A stretch of DNA of 64,000 bases, from contig NW_003314404.1 of the NCBI RefSeq assembly GCF_000143415.4, positions 238,581 through 302,580 on the forward strand. The letters run 5' to 3'. Position 1 is the stretch's first letter. Each line of letters opens with the position of its first letter. The notes beneath the pieces were generated by a model that saw nothing but the letters and a program-made list of their open reading frames with translations, did no database searches and was not told the DNA's origin. Below, in pieces: positions 1 to 10,616 of the stretch. The stretch comes from Selaginella moellendorffii (Eukaryota; Streptophyta; Lycopodiopsida; Selaginellales; Selaginellaceae). Both the position numbers and the translations under genes were made by a program.

Positions 1-1877
1 AGATCAAGGACTTATTCGCGTGGTCGTCGATCATCGCGGCGTATGCTCGCGCCGGGCGGGGAGAGATGGCGGTGGTGCTGTACAGGAGGATGATCGCCGA
101 GGGGGTGGAACCCAACGTGGTGACTTTCGCTTGCGCTCTTGGTGGCTGTGCTAGTGTTGCGGGCCTGGCTGATGGACGAGCGATCCACCAGAGGATTCTA
201 GCGTCCAAGGTTCCGCAGGACGATGTTCTACAGGACTCTCTGCTCAACATGTATCTCAAGTGTGACGAGATGGTGGAGGCCAGGAAGGTGTTCGAGGGGA
301 TGAAAGCCAGGAACGTCAGGTCCTACACGGCGATGATATCGGCCTACGTCCAGGCTGGGGAGCACGCGGAAGCTCTGGAGCTCTTCTCCAGGATGAGCAA
401 GGTGGAGGCTATCGAACCGAACGCTTATACGTTCGCCACCATCCTGGGTGCTGTTGAAGGGCTGGGGAACTTGGAGAAGGGGAGGAAGGTCCACAGGCAC
501 CTGGCTTCGCGGGGATTCGACACGAACGTTGTCGTCCAGAACGCGCTGGTGACAATGTATGGGAAGTGTGGGAGCCCGGTGGAAGCTCGGAAGGTCTTCG
601 ACTCCATGACGGCTAGGAACGTGATCTCCTGGACTTCGATGATTGCGGCCTACGCTCAGCATGGGAATCCACAGGAGGCTCTCAACCTTTTCAAGAGGAT
701 GGACGTGGAGCCGAGTGGTGTGAGCTTCTCCAGTGCTCTCAATGCCTGCGCACTGCTGGGAGCTTTGGACGAAGGCCGAGAGATTCATCACCGAGTTGTG
801 GAAGCCAATCTCGCGTCCCCGCAGATGGAGACTTCCTTGCTCAGCATGTACGCGAGGTGTGGAAGCCTGGACGACGCGAGGCGCGTGTTTAACAGGATGA
901 AGACGAGAGACGCCTTCTCTTGTAATGCGATGATCGCCGCCTTCACACAGCACGGTCGTAAGAAACAGGCACTCAGGATTTACAGGAAGATGGAGCAGGA
1001 AGGTATTCCAGCCGACGGAATCACGTTCGTGAGCGTCCTGGTTGCTTGCAGCCATACTTCACTCGTGGCTGATTGTCGAGATTTCCTCCAGTCTTTGGTG
1101 ATGGACCACGGGGTGGTACCATTGGTGGAGCACTACCTTTGCATGGTGGACGTTCTGGGCCGCTCGGGAAGACTGGGAGATGCCGAAGAGCTGGTGGAAA
1201 CTATGCCATATCAAGCAGACGCAGTGGCCTGGATGACTTTACTGTCGGGTTGCAAGCGCCACGGTGACTTGGATCGTGGCGAGAGAGCCGCCAGGAAAGT
1301 TTTCGAGCTAGCACCGGCAGAGACTCTCCCTTACGTCTTCCTCTCCAACATGTACGCCGCTGCCAAGCGATTTGACGACGCTCGAAGAGTCCGGAAGGAG
1401 ATGGAGGAGCGCGGAGTGACGAGGCCAGTGGCAGTAAGCTACATCGAGATTGACAACGAGCTACACATGTTCACGAGTGGTGGTAGAGACGAGCAGCAGG
1501 AGGGTCACGACGGCCGGACGATGGAGAGGGTCCGGTCCCTGCTGGTGGAACTTTTAGAGCCCATGAAGCAAGCTGGATACGTCCCCGACACGAGGGAAGT
1601 TTACTTGGAGCAGCAGGGTGTCACAAGCGAGGAGGAGAAACAACGTAGCCTGTGTTTCCACAGCGAAAGGCTTGCCATCGCCTACGGATTGATCGCTGCC
1701 AAAGATCCAGACGATTCTCGTCCGCTGAGAGTCGTCAACAGCCACCGGGTGTGCTCCGGCTGCCACTCTGCGATCAAGCTCCTCTCAGATATCACTGAGA
1801 AGAGGATTTTTGTGAGAGATGGGAGCCGGTTCCACCACTTTGAGAAGGGAGCCTGCTCGTGTGGGGATCACTGGTGA
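1..1877 (+). CDS. DYW-type pentatricopeptide repeat (PPR) protein, copy A, 5' partial
   Basis: The frame is open from base 3, so the gene starts outside the window. From the first ATG (66) there are 603 residues. PLS-type PPR motifs fill roughly the first 400, with repeated 'MYGKCGS..EARKVFDSM'-type helices. They are followed by E/E+ motifs and a full DYW deaminase domain at the C terminus. The zinc/catalytic signature is visible as HSE (residues about 532-534) and CSGCH (563-567). The protein ends GDHW instead of the usual DYW triplet. Such proteins bind organellar RNA and direct C-to-U editing; an organellar target is inferred because the N terminus is not visible. The receptor-like gene starts about 180 bp downstream. 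This copy lacks the frameshifts and stops seen in copies B, C and D, so it is the best candidate for a working gene. Confidence 0.93.
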   Translation, partial: IKDLFAWSSIIAAYARAGRGEMAVVLYRRMIAEGVEPNVVTFACALGGCASVAGLADGRAIHQRILASKVPQDDVLQDSLLNMYLKCDEMVEARKVFEGMKARNVRSYTAMISAYVQAGEHAEALELFSRMSKVEAIEPNAYTFATILGAVEGLGNLEKGRKVHRHLASRGFDTNVVVQNALVTMYGKCGSPVEARKVFDSMTARNVISWTSMIAAYAQHGNPQEALNLFKRMDVEPSGVSFSSALNACALLGALDEGREIHHRVVEANLASPQMETSLLSMYARCGSLDDARRVFNRMKTRDAFSCNAMIAAFTQHGRKKQALRIYRKMEQEGIPADGITFVSVLVACSHTSLVADCRDFLQSLVMDHGVVPLVEHYLCMVDVLGRSGRLGDAEELVETMPYQADAVAWMTLLSGCKRHGDLDRGERAARKVFELAPAETLPYVFLSNMYAAAKRFDDARRVRKEMEERGVTRPVAVSYIEIDNELHMFTSGGRDEQQEGHDGRTMERVRSLLVELLEPMKQAGYVPDTREVYLEQQGVTSEEEKQRSLCFHSERLAIAYGLIAAKDPDDSRPLRVVNSHRVCSGCHSAIKLLSDITEKRIFVRDGSRFHHFEKGACSCGDHW

Positions 1878-2056
1878 AGTTACGTTTCTTTATGTTTCAC
1901 GTGGTGGGCACAGAGTTGGCGGCGACAAAGTCAGAACAAGAAAATCGTGCCGCATAAAGGTAGGTCGCAAAGTCAAGTTCCTATGTGGCGCACCTTGACT
2001 GACTGATGGATTGCAGGGCTCTCCGTCAAGAGAAGTGAAGTAGTAACAAGTTGCAG
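1878..2056 (+). promoter_or_regulatory. short PPR-to-RLP spacer / RLP leader with probable splice acceptor
   Basis: This spacer of about 180 bp is conserved in copies B (11921-12099) and C (50815-51027). It contains 'tgactgactgatggattgcag' just before the receptor start, which reads as branch-like sequence followed by a 3' splice site. That suggests the receptor mRNA has a leader intron, with its 5' exon inside or upstream of the PPR 3' end. A related leader piece sits alone at about 7640-7740. I see no clear TATA box. Confidence 0.4.
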
Positions 2057-4438
2057 ATGATGGAACTCATGATCTGGCTGATCCTGTTGAGCACGCTTGG
2101 ATCCTCTACAGCGTCACTCAACGCACACAAAGCTGGGGTCTTGGTTGCATTGAAAAGGAGCCTCCTGGGACTGGGAAACACCTCAGACTGGACTGTGGAA
2201 AACTCCGATCGAGCATGCACCGACTGGAAGGGAGTGATTTGCAACAGTGACGATTCAGAGGTGGTGGAGCTTCATCTGGCAGGAAATGGATTCACAGGTG
2301 AGATCTCGTCGCCGGCACTCGGGCAGCTGGCGAGTTTGCGAGTCTTGGACGTGAGCAAAAACCGGCTGGTCGGATCTCTTCCTGCGGAGCTCGGGCTGCT
2401 GCAAAGCTTGCAAGCTTTGGACGTCTCGGGTAACAGACTGACTGGGAGCTTGCCTCGGGATCTCGGCAATTGCAGCGCTCTTCGTTTTCTCAACGCCCAG
2501 CAAAACCAGCTTCAAGGTCCGATACCGCCCCAGCTGGGAGCGCTCCAGAGGTTGGAGATACTCGTCCTGGACAACAACCGCTTGTCAGGTTCTCTTCCTC
2601 CGTCCCTTGCGAACTGCTCGAAGCTCCAGGAGATTTGGCTGACGAGCAATGGTGTTGAAGGGGAGATTCCGCAGGAAGTCGGGGCTATGCAGGAGCTGCG
2701 AGTATTCTTCGTGGAGAGAAACCGGCTGGAAGGGCTCATTCCACCAGTTTTTGCAAACTGCTCGTCTCTCGAGCTCTTGGCACTCGGGGAGAATTCTCTG
2801 GGCGGGAGGATACCAGATGAGCTTGGACGGCTCGAAAACTTGGTGGCGCTCTCGCTGTATAGCTTGCAGCGGCTGGAGGGGCCAATTCCTCCTGAGATCG
2901 GCAACAACAGCAAGCTCGAGTGGTTTGATATCAACGGAAACTCGCTCATGCATGGCTCGATTCCAGTGTCGCTGCTTCAGCTCCCGCGCTTGGCCACCTT
3001 GCAACTCTTTCGTTTCAACAACACCTCAGACCGTCCGGTCCCGGAACAGCTCTGGAACATGACTCAGCTCGAGTTTCTGGGAATGGGGACGACAAACAGC
3101 CGAGGGATCCTGTCACCGATCGTCGGAAACTTGACAAGGCTTCGGTCGCTGGAACTTAACGGGAACCGCTTTGAAGGAAGCGTTCCGGACGAGCTGTCCA
3201 AGTGTCCCAGGATGGAGACGCTGATCCTCTCCAACAACAGACTCCTGGGAGGCGTTCCTCGATCGCTTGGCACGCTTGAGCGTCTCAGACTTTTAATGCT
3301 CGATGGAAACCAGCTCTCCGGAGCAATACCAGAGGAGCTCGGGAACTGCACCAACCTGGAAGAGCTGGTCCTCGAGAGGAACTTCTTACGTGGAGCAATA
3401 CCAGAGTCCATCGCCAGGATGGCAAAGCTTCGGAGTTTGCTCCTCTACGGAAACCAGCTCTCCGGAGTGATTCCAGCTCCAGCTTCGCCAGAGATAATCG
3501 ACATGAGGCTGCACGGCAACAGTTTTTCAGGCTCCATCCCTCCCTCCGTTGGCAACCTTTCCAAACTTTCCATACTCTATCTCTCCAACAACAAGCTGGA
3601 CGGCTCCATCCCGGCCACTCTCGGACAGCTTCGACGATTGACACAGGTGGATTTCTCCGAGAACCAGCTCACGGGTGGTATTCCTGGCAGCCTCGCAAGC
3701 TGTGACTCCTTGCAGTTACTGGATCTATCCTCCAACCTCCTGAGTGGAGAGATTCCGGCGTCCATCGGTGAATGGACCGGCTTCCAGACCGCGGTCAAGA
3801 ACCAGGCTCTCAACATATCGTCCATGACACCGGCGGGAGTGTTTCCGGAGAACTCCACCGATGCATACCGAAGAACTGTGTCCGAGGATATGGCTGCCGC
3901 CTTGGATGGACACACGTACCAGCAATACGCAAGGGAGTTAGAGGTGCCAGGAGTGCTCGACTTGTCGGCGAACCAGCTCACTGGTGAGATTCCCGCAAGC
4001 TTGGGAAAGCTGGCTGGAGTCCGGGAGCTCAACTTGTCGCACAACCGGCTGTCTGGAGACATTCCATGGACTCTGGGAGAGATGACGTCCATGGCCGTGC
4101 TGGATCTCTCTTTCAACCGGCTCAACGGGACGATACCAGGGGCACTGGCGAGGCTTCACTTGCTCAAGGATCTGAGGGTCGTGTTTAATGACTTGGAAGG
4201 CAAGATTCCAGAGACTCTGGAGTTTGGCGCATCGAGCTACGAGGGAAATCCAGGACTGTGCGGGGAGCCTCTCTCCCGGCCGTGCGAAGGAGATGGCCTC
4301 GTGGACGTGGGCGATGGTGCAACTTGGTGGAAGGAGAACGTCTCCAATGTGGCCTTTGTAGTGGGATTTCTTGGTGGGTTCTTCACGATGTTGTGGAGCG
4401 CCATCTTTTTATTTGTTTGCCAAAGTACTACAACCTAG
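2057..4438 (+). CDS. LRR receptor-like protein (RLP), copy A
   Basis: This is a 793-aa, apparently single-exon protein starting at the first ATG (an upstream in-frame TTG at 2051 is ignored). It has a hydrophobic signal peptide (MMELMIWLILLSTLGS), then an LRRNT-type cap (LVALKRSLLGLG...CTDWKGVIC). About twenty plant extracellular LRRs (LxxLxLxxNxLxGxIP) follow. A non-LRR island of about 60 residues (around FQTAVKNQALNISS to ARELEVPG) precedes the last four LRRs, and there is a capping NPGLCG..L..C motif. One membrane span (VAFVVGFLGGFFTMLWSAIF) ends in a tail of a few residues, with no kinase. This layout matches plant RLPs of the PSKR/BRI1-related type, which sense ligands at the plasma membrane with kinase partners. 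Compared with copy C, 69 bp (23 residues) of the cytoplasmic tail are missing. Confidence 0.93.
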   Translation: MMELMIWLILLSTLGSSTASLNAHKAGVLVALKRSLLGLGNTSDWTVENSDRACTDWKGVICNSDDSEVVELHLAGNGFTGEISSPALGQLASLRVLDVSKNRLVGSLPAELGLLQSLQALDVSGNRLTGSLPRDLGNCSALRFLNAQQNQLQGPIPPQLGALQRLEILVLDNNRLSGSLPPSLANCSKLQEIWLTSNGVEGEIPQEVGAMQELRVFFVERNRLEGLIPPVFANCSSLELLALGENSLGGRIPDELGRLENLVALSLYSLQRLEGPIPPEIGNNSKLEWFDINGNSLMHGSIPVSLLQLPRLATLQLFRFNNTSDRPVPEQLWNMTQLEFLGMGTTNSRGILSPIVGNLTRLRSLELNGNRFEGSVPDELSKCPRMETLILSNNRLLGGVPRSLGTLERLRLLMLDGNQLSGAIPEELGNCTNLEELVLERNFLRGAIPESIARMAKLRSLLLYGNQLSGVIPAPASPEIIDMRLHGNSFSGSIPPSVGNLSKLSILYLSNNKLDGSIPATLGQLRRLTQVDFSENQLTGGIPGSLASCDSLQLLDLSSNLLSGEIPASIGEWTGFQTAVKNQALNISSMTPAGVFPENSTDAYRRTVSEDMAAALDGHTYQQYARELEVPGVLDLSANQLTGEIPASLGKLAGVRELNLSHNRLSGDIPWTLGEMTSMAVLDLSFNRLNGTIPGALARLHLLKDLRVVFNDLEGKIPETLEFGASSYEGNPGLCGEPLSRPCEGDGLVDVGDGATWWKENVSNVAFVVGFLGGFFTMLWSAIFLFVCQSTTT

Positions 4439-7400
4439 ATTTGTATGATATTGCTTATTTGGTTTCTACTAGCTTTTAGGGTTGAAACAAATATTGGCGG
4501 GGATTCTTAAGGATGTTGTTGCAATCGCCTCTTAGGAAGCATGCAAGGCAAATCACTAGGCAAGTATCCTGCTTAAACCGGCTAAGAGCTCTTCGTTCCT
4601 AGATTACTACCTCAACTTTTGCAGTGTAAAAGTCCAGGCTCAATTCACTCTGATGGAACCGATAGACCTGGAGCACTTCATGCAGACTGAATATGAGGTG
4701 CTTCGAGGCTCTGTTTTTGAGGAGCTTTCCGTTGCTTACGTACTACTTGGAGCTATGCTGCCTAACAGTTCCTTTTTTACATTTACTAATTCTTCTTAGG
4801 TTGATATAATACATAAGATTAACGGTAGGCAAAATAACGACTATTAAGAGGAAGGAAATATTCTTTAGGATCTTTGCGAAGAAAAATGTTTGGGTCCAAA
4901 ATGGCATGGCTTACTGTTATTGACTCAACATTTCCTTTTAATTTTCACTGGATATGACCTATTTTAGAAACTGCAAATCTGAAGATCGGGGAAATCTTGA
5001 GGATTGCATGCGATGGTTGCCAGCCTTTGGAACCGAGACCAAGGTTGTTGCGATACTACAAAGGAGATTTGAAAATTGTTCTACTGGAGCAATTTTAAAA
5101 AAAAATGGTGGCAGAAATCTTTGTAAGGTTGGAGGGTATCTTTAAATATAAGAGTTATCTAGCAAGTAGTTTTAGAAAGGTGTGGAAGATAAGGTTTGTG
5201 ATAGATGAAGATGGATGGGTAATAGGATGACTATACAATATATAATGGACAGAGTAGTCATGAAAGGATTTTGTTTAGCTTGTTTTTTTACTTTGACTTC
5301 AAATATTAGGTCATGGAGAAAAGGTGGGATAATTTTGTATATACATACCTTATATACATGTATCCCTTAGCTCTGAATATGGCATGTTCAATATCTATGC
5401 CGGTACCAGTAAGCTGCACGAGTTTGTACTCTGCTTCCTCCTGGTGGAATCGAACTATGACCAGTTCGGCTTCCAGAGCCACCACAACAAGTCCCGTATG
5501 GTAACAAAACAAGCTGTGAAAGGTTCGTTGCATATGCTTTTGTAGTTGCTCATACTTAAGGAACGAACAATGCAGGTATTGCTAGTGAAAAGCGTTGCTG
5601 CAGTAAAATGTTCCCGTTCCGTGTCAGAGGAGGTGAAGATTCCCAAGGGTGTCAAGATTGTCAATGACATCGAGCGAAACGGTGAAGTGTGCGAAACTAA
5701 CTTTTTTTATCCAGGGAAGGGAGTGTGAACAAGAAGCGGAAGTTTGCCTTCTGTTTAAAGTGATCTATCTGTCTCTTCAATACACTTTCTGCTGCAGTGA
5801 AGCAAGCTCCTTAACCTTAACACTCCATGGTATATCCTTTGGAGCGATACATGGAAGATTAGCAGCATCAAGCTGAACATGCCACATTTGTCATTTGTTG
5901 GGTCATATTTGACATCAGTCTAGAAAAAAAACTGCATAAATTTCTGTTGCAGTCTAAATGTCCAACATTCAAGTCTCATCCAGCTCATGTAACAACTTGA
6001 TTTCTTCAGCAAACCAAAATCATTTGTATTCTTAGTCTCATTTCCAGGTTCCTCAGTGTATATCTCTTAATCTTTGATTATTTTGCTTTTATTTATTAAT
6101 TACTAGTTTTTTCTGATATTTTATTTTCGTTAGCTTAGATCACTAAGATTGTTGTGGGCGTCCTAATTAAATACTAGTAAAATATCCCACTGATATCATT
6201 GTAATCATAGTCTGCTGGGTTGCTCTTGTTCATATCTCTCTCGGGGAGCATTAACTTTCTTTATGAGGAAGCAATGTCAGCGTGTGTGAAGATTTGCTTG
6301 AGTAATCGCGGGCTTAGATTCTAGAGGTAGGGCATCATGGATATCACTTTATAGGTATTTTCATTTCATTTAAGAGAGGAAAATATATTTTTAAACAAGC
6401 ACTAATTTGTATTATGTCCTAAGGTACTGTACCCAGGGACATGAGCGGGTTGGAGTAAATGGGAGGTACGCATGAATCAGTGTATGCGCACATCAACGAG
6501 CTGAGGAACATGTTGGACGAGGGCAAGTCTTCGTTCTTCTGCATTTCTCAAACTAGTGAAGCACAGGCATCCATTACAGCATGCCTTGTCCAGGCATCGT
6601 GCACGGGGAAGTCGCCAGCTGGGAGTTTACGTCTGCTACTGCAGCCTTGCGAGCGTACATTCTTCGGCTTATCCTCCTCGGACCCCGGAGCTCGCAGACA
6701 AGCTTGCAAGCTACAGCACCGAGGATTCCATGGTGCTCTATCTCGAGCAAGTCCTGGGGGAGGAGCTGGATGGGAAGTCTCCGCTTAGGGCTCTGCTCCA
6801 GTCCTCATAACTTGGTTCGAACACGTGGAACAAATCAAACGTGACAAATAACGTCATATGTATTTTATACGGCTATGAGAGGCATGATGGGATTGGTAAC
6901 GTAAGGCGTGCGCCGGGTCCTCCGGCACTGCGACATGGACTCGGAGTTTAGGGGCTGCATTCTTCCGGCAGTTCCCTCTGGTGAGGTACTCAAGAATGTC
7001 ATGCATTGCCTTCAAAGTCTGGATCGAAGTACCGATCAGCGAGCTGCGGGTCTTGCATCACGGGTCATTCAAGGGCTATATTTTGAGAGTGTGTCATTTA
7101 TGAAGGAACGAGCTTGAGCTGCAGCATGCCAACTGACATGCGGATGTTCTGCAGGAACTGGTGTGATCCCCAGCATTGAAGGCCCAGCTTTCTCCGTCAA
7201 GATTACTGTCTCGAAAGCTCCAATCCGAGCAGGAAAGCTGGCATGGTGAAGCCGAGCAGAATGGTAGTCCTTGTTCTTGTCATCCAGGGCCTGTCGAAGA
7301 ATGGCTACAAGCCGTCTCAGCTGACAAGCTTAAATGCGAGTTCGGTGTTTTGGACGTAGATATCGGGATCGTCACGCTGCTGGTCTTTCTACAGGAGCCA

Positions 7401-7619
7401 AAGCTGGTTAGTCCCTCAAACTGGGTGTTATGGACCGAAGGTAAAGGTGAAGACGGCCATATCCATTTGACGTGCTTCGGGCTGGGAGACAACTTTATGT
7501 TGCTAGTTGCTCCAGAAGATACTGGTGGCGGTGCCAGATCCACTAGTTGGCGCGGACGATGATGAGCTTAAGAACCTGCTGTCGGACAGATTTGAGGTTG
7601 CAGAGTGCTAGTAGAGAAA
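4439..7619. other. degenerate inter-gene region, paralogous to 53479-56440
   Basis: No intact gene is seen over 3.2 kb. Blocks match copy C closely, for example 5380-5760 with 54200-54560, and 6420-7340 with 55310-56350. They are separated by insertions and deletions that break every frame differently in the two copies. Short open pieces (around 6556-6810, 6908-7117 and 7176-7562) look like gene relics, but I cannot assign a family. A block of about 67 bp at 6680-6746 is inverted relative to copy C. Confidence 0.5.
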
Positions 7620-7930
7620 CGGTATGCCCGTCCATTTGAATAAGTTTTAGGGGCTTTCGTGCTCACATTACCAAAAGTAAGGTTACTTTGTGGCTTTGAC
7701 TGACTGGTGTATTGCAGAGCCCTCCCGGAAGAATGTGTTATGAGAAAACCGTGGAAAGCCAAACTATCGTTCAAATTCAAGCGTGTCAATTCTAGAAAGC
7801 AAGTTGCACATAATGTTCAAACCAAAAAGTCTGACACGCTTGAATTTTCTATTCTTTGGTTGGTTGATATGAAGGAAGAATGGACAGTGGCCGGCTGACG
7901 AGTTTGCGAGTTTTGGACGTGAGCTAGTGG
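7620..7930 (+). pseudogene. LRR receptor-like gene relic (leader plus a few codons)
   Basis: The segment at about 7690-7730 (ttgactgactggtgtattgcag followed by a cctccc block) resembles the leader before the RLP genes. At 7893-7928 the sequence reads RLTSLRVLDVS then a stop, which matches the first LRR of the RLP (LASLRVLDVS). It is a deleted remnant of a further RLP copy, just upstream of the P450. The codon piece is also present in copy C at 56451-56486, so the decay predates that duplication. Confidence 0.55.
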
Positions 7931-8122
7931 CTATATTTTCCTCAAAACGAGATCCAAGGTAATACAAGTCGTAGATCTCCATGCGTAGCCTTGGAGTTTA
8001 TTTCAATTCTCACAGTTGAACCAAACTTTTGCTAGAATCACTGTTCCACCGTAGAATATATGGAACTTCCAGCTGTATAAAGAAGCAATTTCCCAATTGG
8101 CAGCGTAAGAGGTTTTGCGTTC

Positions 8123-9656
8123 ATGGAAATCCTCCCAGTTGTGCTCTTTGTAGCTTTTATTCTCTTCTTAGTTCTATCATGGAGCTACAGATCTTTCAAA
8201 AACCTCCCCCCAGGCCCATGGGGACTGCCCCTGATCGGCCACCTTCATTTACTGGCGGGAAAGCCCCCACATAGGAGTTTACAATCTATCTCCAGAAAGT
8301 ATGGCCCCATTGTGTTCTTGAAGATGGGAATGACGCCCACTGTGGTTATCTCTAGCCAGAAGATAATCAAGGAAGTATTTACCACACACGACATAAAGTT
8401 TGGTTCCAGGCCATACATGGTTTTAGGCGACCACTTCAGCTATAACTATTCGGGACTTGGAACTTCTCCATATGGGAAGTACTGGAAAGACACTCGCAAG
8501 CTGTGTTCCATGGAGCTCTTCACAGCCAAGTCCATCGATTCATTTGCATGGATGAGAAAGGAGGAGCTCTCCCATGCCTTGGGAGAGATCTTAAAGTCTT
8601 TCAGCAACAGCAAGCCCGTGGAAATAAGATCGCTGTTCTCCATTTTTGCTTTCAACAATATGTCCAGGATTTTGATGAGCAAGAGGTACTTTGGTGAAGA
8701 CGAAGTCGACTCCGACGCTTTAGAATTCAAAGAGATTCTGCTCTCCATTGTCGACCTGGTGATCAATCCCTCGTGCATTAGCACCCTCGTACCGTGGTAT
8801 TTAAGATGGCTGGACTGGCAGATCCCTCGGTACAAGCAAATCCATGCGAAACAAGAGAAGTTCTTGCGAAAGATCATTGACGAGCACAAGGAAACGACAC
8901 GGGAATGCAAGGACTTCCTTGATATCATGCTTGAGTTCTACGGAAATAATGCCCAGGGGGAAACACACGTTAAAGCAAATCTGTTGGTAAGACTTCTTCT
9001 TATGTACTTTGTGATTGCTATAACTTTCATTCCAGGAGATGCTTATGGCTGGGACTGACGCTACTGCTACCACAAGCGAATGGATCATGGCCTTGGTGAT
9101 GCATAATCCTCGGGTTTTGATCAAGCTCCGGGAGGAGCTTGACCGAGTCGTAGGCAGTGACCAGATGGTCCAAGAATCCGACATCCCAAAGCTCGACTAT
9201 CTCCAGCTTGTTCTCAAGGAGACACTTAGAATGTATCCTCCAGGAGTGCTCCTTTTCCCACGCATGGCCACCCAGGAAGCCACAATTGCCGGTTATACCG
9301 TTCCAAAGGGAACCACTCTCCTGGTGAATGTTTGGGCTGTGCATATGGATTCGGCAGTGTGGGAGAATCCCACCCAGTTTTACCCAGAGCGCTTCTTGGG
9401 GAGCTCCATCGATTTCAAAGGCCAAAACTTTGAGCTCCTCCCGTTTGGATCCGGTCGTAGAATGTGCCCTGGAATGCCCTTGGGATTGCGAACAGTGGAG
9501 CTGCTGGTGGCCAATCTCATTCACGGCTTTGATTGGAGCTTTGTGCCAGGGACAATACCATCCATAGAGGAGGTTTACAATGGCTCTTGCTACCTCAAGA
9601 CTCCGCTGCAAGCCATGGCCACTCCAAGGCTGCCGATGGAAGTGTATGGCAACTAG
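8123..9656 (+). CDS. cytochrome P450, CYP71-clan (A-type), copy A, two exons
   Basis: Exon 1 is 8123-8986 and exon 2 is 9036-9656. They are joined by a 49-nt GT-AG intron in phase 0 and give 494 residues. An N-terminal membrane anchor (residues 3-22) precedes the proline-rich hinge PPGPWGLP (29-36). The I-helix oxygen-binding motif is AGTDAT (293-298), the K-helix is ETLR (350-353), and PERF lies at 405-408. The haem loop is FGSGRRMCPG with Cys at about 432. All landmark residues are present. Such enzymes are ER-bound haem monooxygenases, usually of specialised metabolism; the substrate cannot be told. Full length and an intact frame make this the working version; copy C carries stops and is truncated. 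Confidence 0.95.
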
Positions 9657-10554
9657 GTCAAGTAAAACAATAAAGGGAAAGTTTTTTTATATTAGGTTTA
9701 TAACTAAAAATCAATAGGTTAAATTGGTGCATCAATTATTACCACATTAACCACAACATCCACAACAAAATTTTCATTTCTCTTTCTCGAGATTTTCAAT
9801 GTGAATTTATATTTTTCTTAAACATCTTAAAAGTTTATGAGTTTTTAATGGCAACATACTATCCATTTTCAAATGCTCAATATCAATAGGATAAAAATAC
9901 CCACATGTAACATATATTAGTGTGCATGCTCATTTTTTTATAACATTGCACTAATTGTGTGATTACAAGGCAATCTAAAGCATAAGCAAGACTATGTTAG
10001 TATATTCACCACATCAGTATACTTGTGCATTTATATTTTGAATATAGTAGGATTTAAAGGCTTACATTGTTCATTAATTTTGGTTATAATATTATATGTT
10101 AATTATTTTGCATCAAATGTTTTCAAACATCACAAAGATAAGCATATTTCAACTTTAAATTAATTACATATTCAAAGACTCTAAAATATTACTTGTTAAA
10201 TATCTAAATCATTGTCCTTTAAAAAAATGCAATTGTTTTAATTTGGCTCTAAAACATTTAACACTCAAAAAGTAAAATTTGGATTTTTATTATGAATTTT
10301 TGCCATAATTGCATTAAATTTCAAAGGTGTAAATATGTAAAATGTTTTCCAAACAAGTGAATAAATTTGAAATTTTTAAACATTTTGTGCAAATTCTTAA
10401 TAAAATGCCTCATGAAAAGTCCATTATATACATTATTAAACATTGATTGAACACCTTTTAATATGTTTTTTACCATTTAAAGAGGAAATTGTAAGGTGTA
10501 TTATTATTTTGATATAAGTTTTAATCAACATTTCAAATGTAAAATACTAAATCC
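9657..10554. other. AT-rich spacer without genes
   Basis: This is very AT-rich sequence with stops in all frames and no recognised element ends. It separates the P450 of copy A from the truncated start of copy B and ends in an (AAT)n/(ATT)n tract. It is probably inserted or decayed repeat DNA. Confidence 0.6.
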
Positions 10555-10579
10555 AATAATAATAATAATAATAATAATA

Positions 10580-10614
<35 letters not shown>
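10555..10614. repeat. (AAT)n-(ATT)n palindromic microsatellite
   Basis: About 26 nt of AAT repeats run directly into about 34 nt of ATT repeats, with the centre at about 10580. The tract can fold back on itself. It marks exactly the left breakpoint of duplicated block B: PPR homology starts 2-3 bases after it. Confidence 0.9.
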
Positions 10615-10616
10615 GC

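Noticed and set aside
228-1055. Long minus-strand open frame opposite the PPR gene (also opposite copies B, C and D)
   Set aside because: A shadow of the GC-rich PPR coding strand; no domain, and it is repeated only because the PPR is repeated.
2512-4159. Several minus-strand open frames opposite the RLP
   Set aside because: Shadows of the LRR repeats; composition follows the repeat periodicity.
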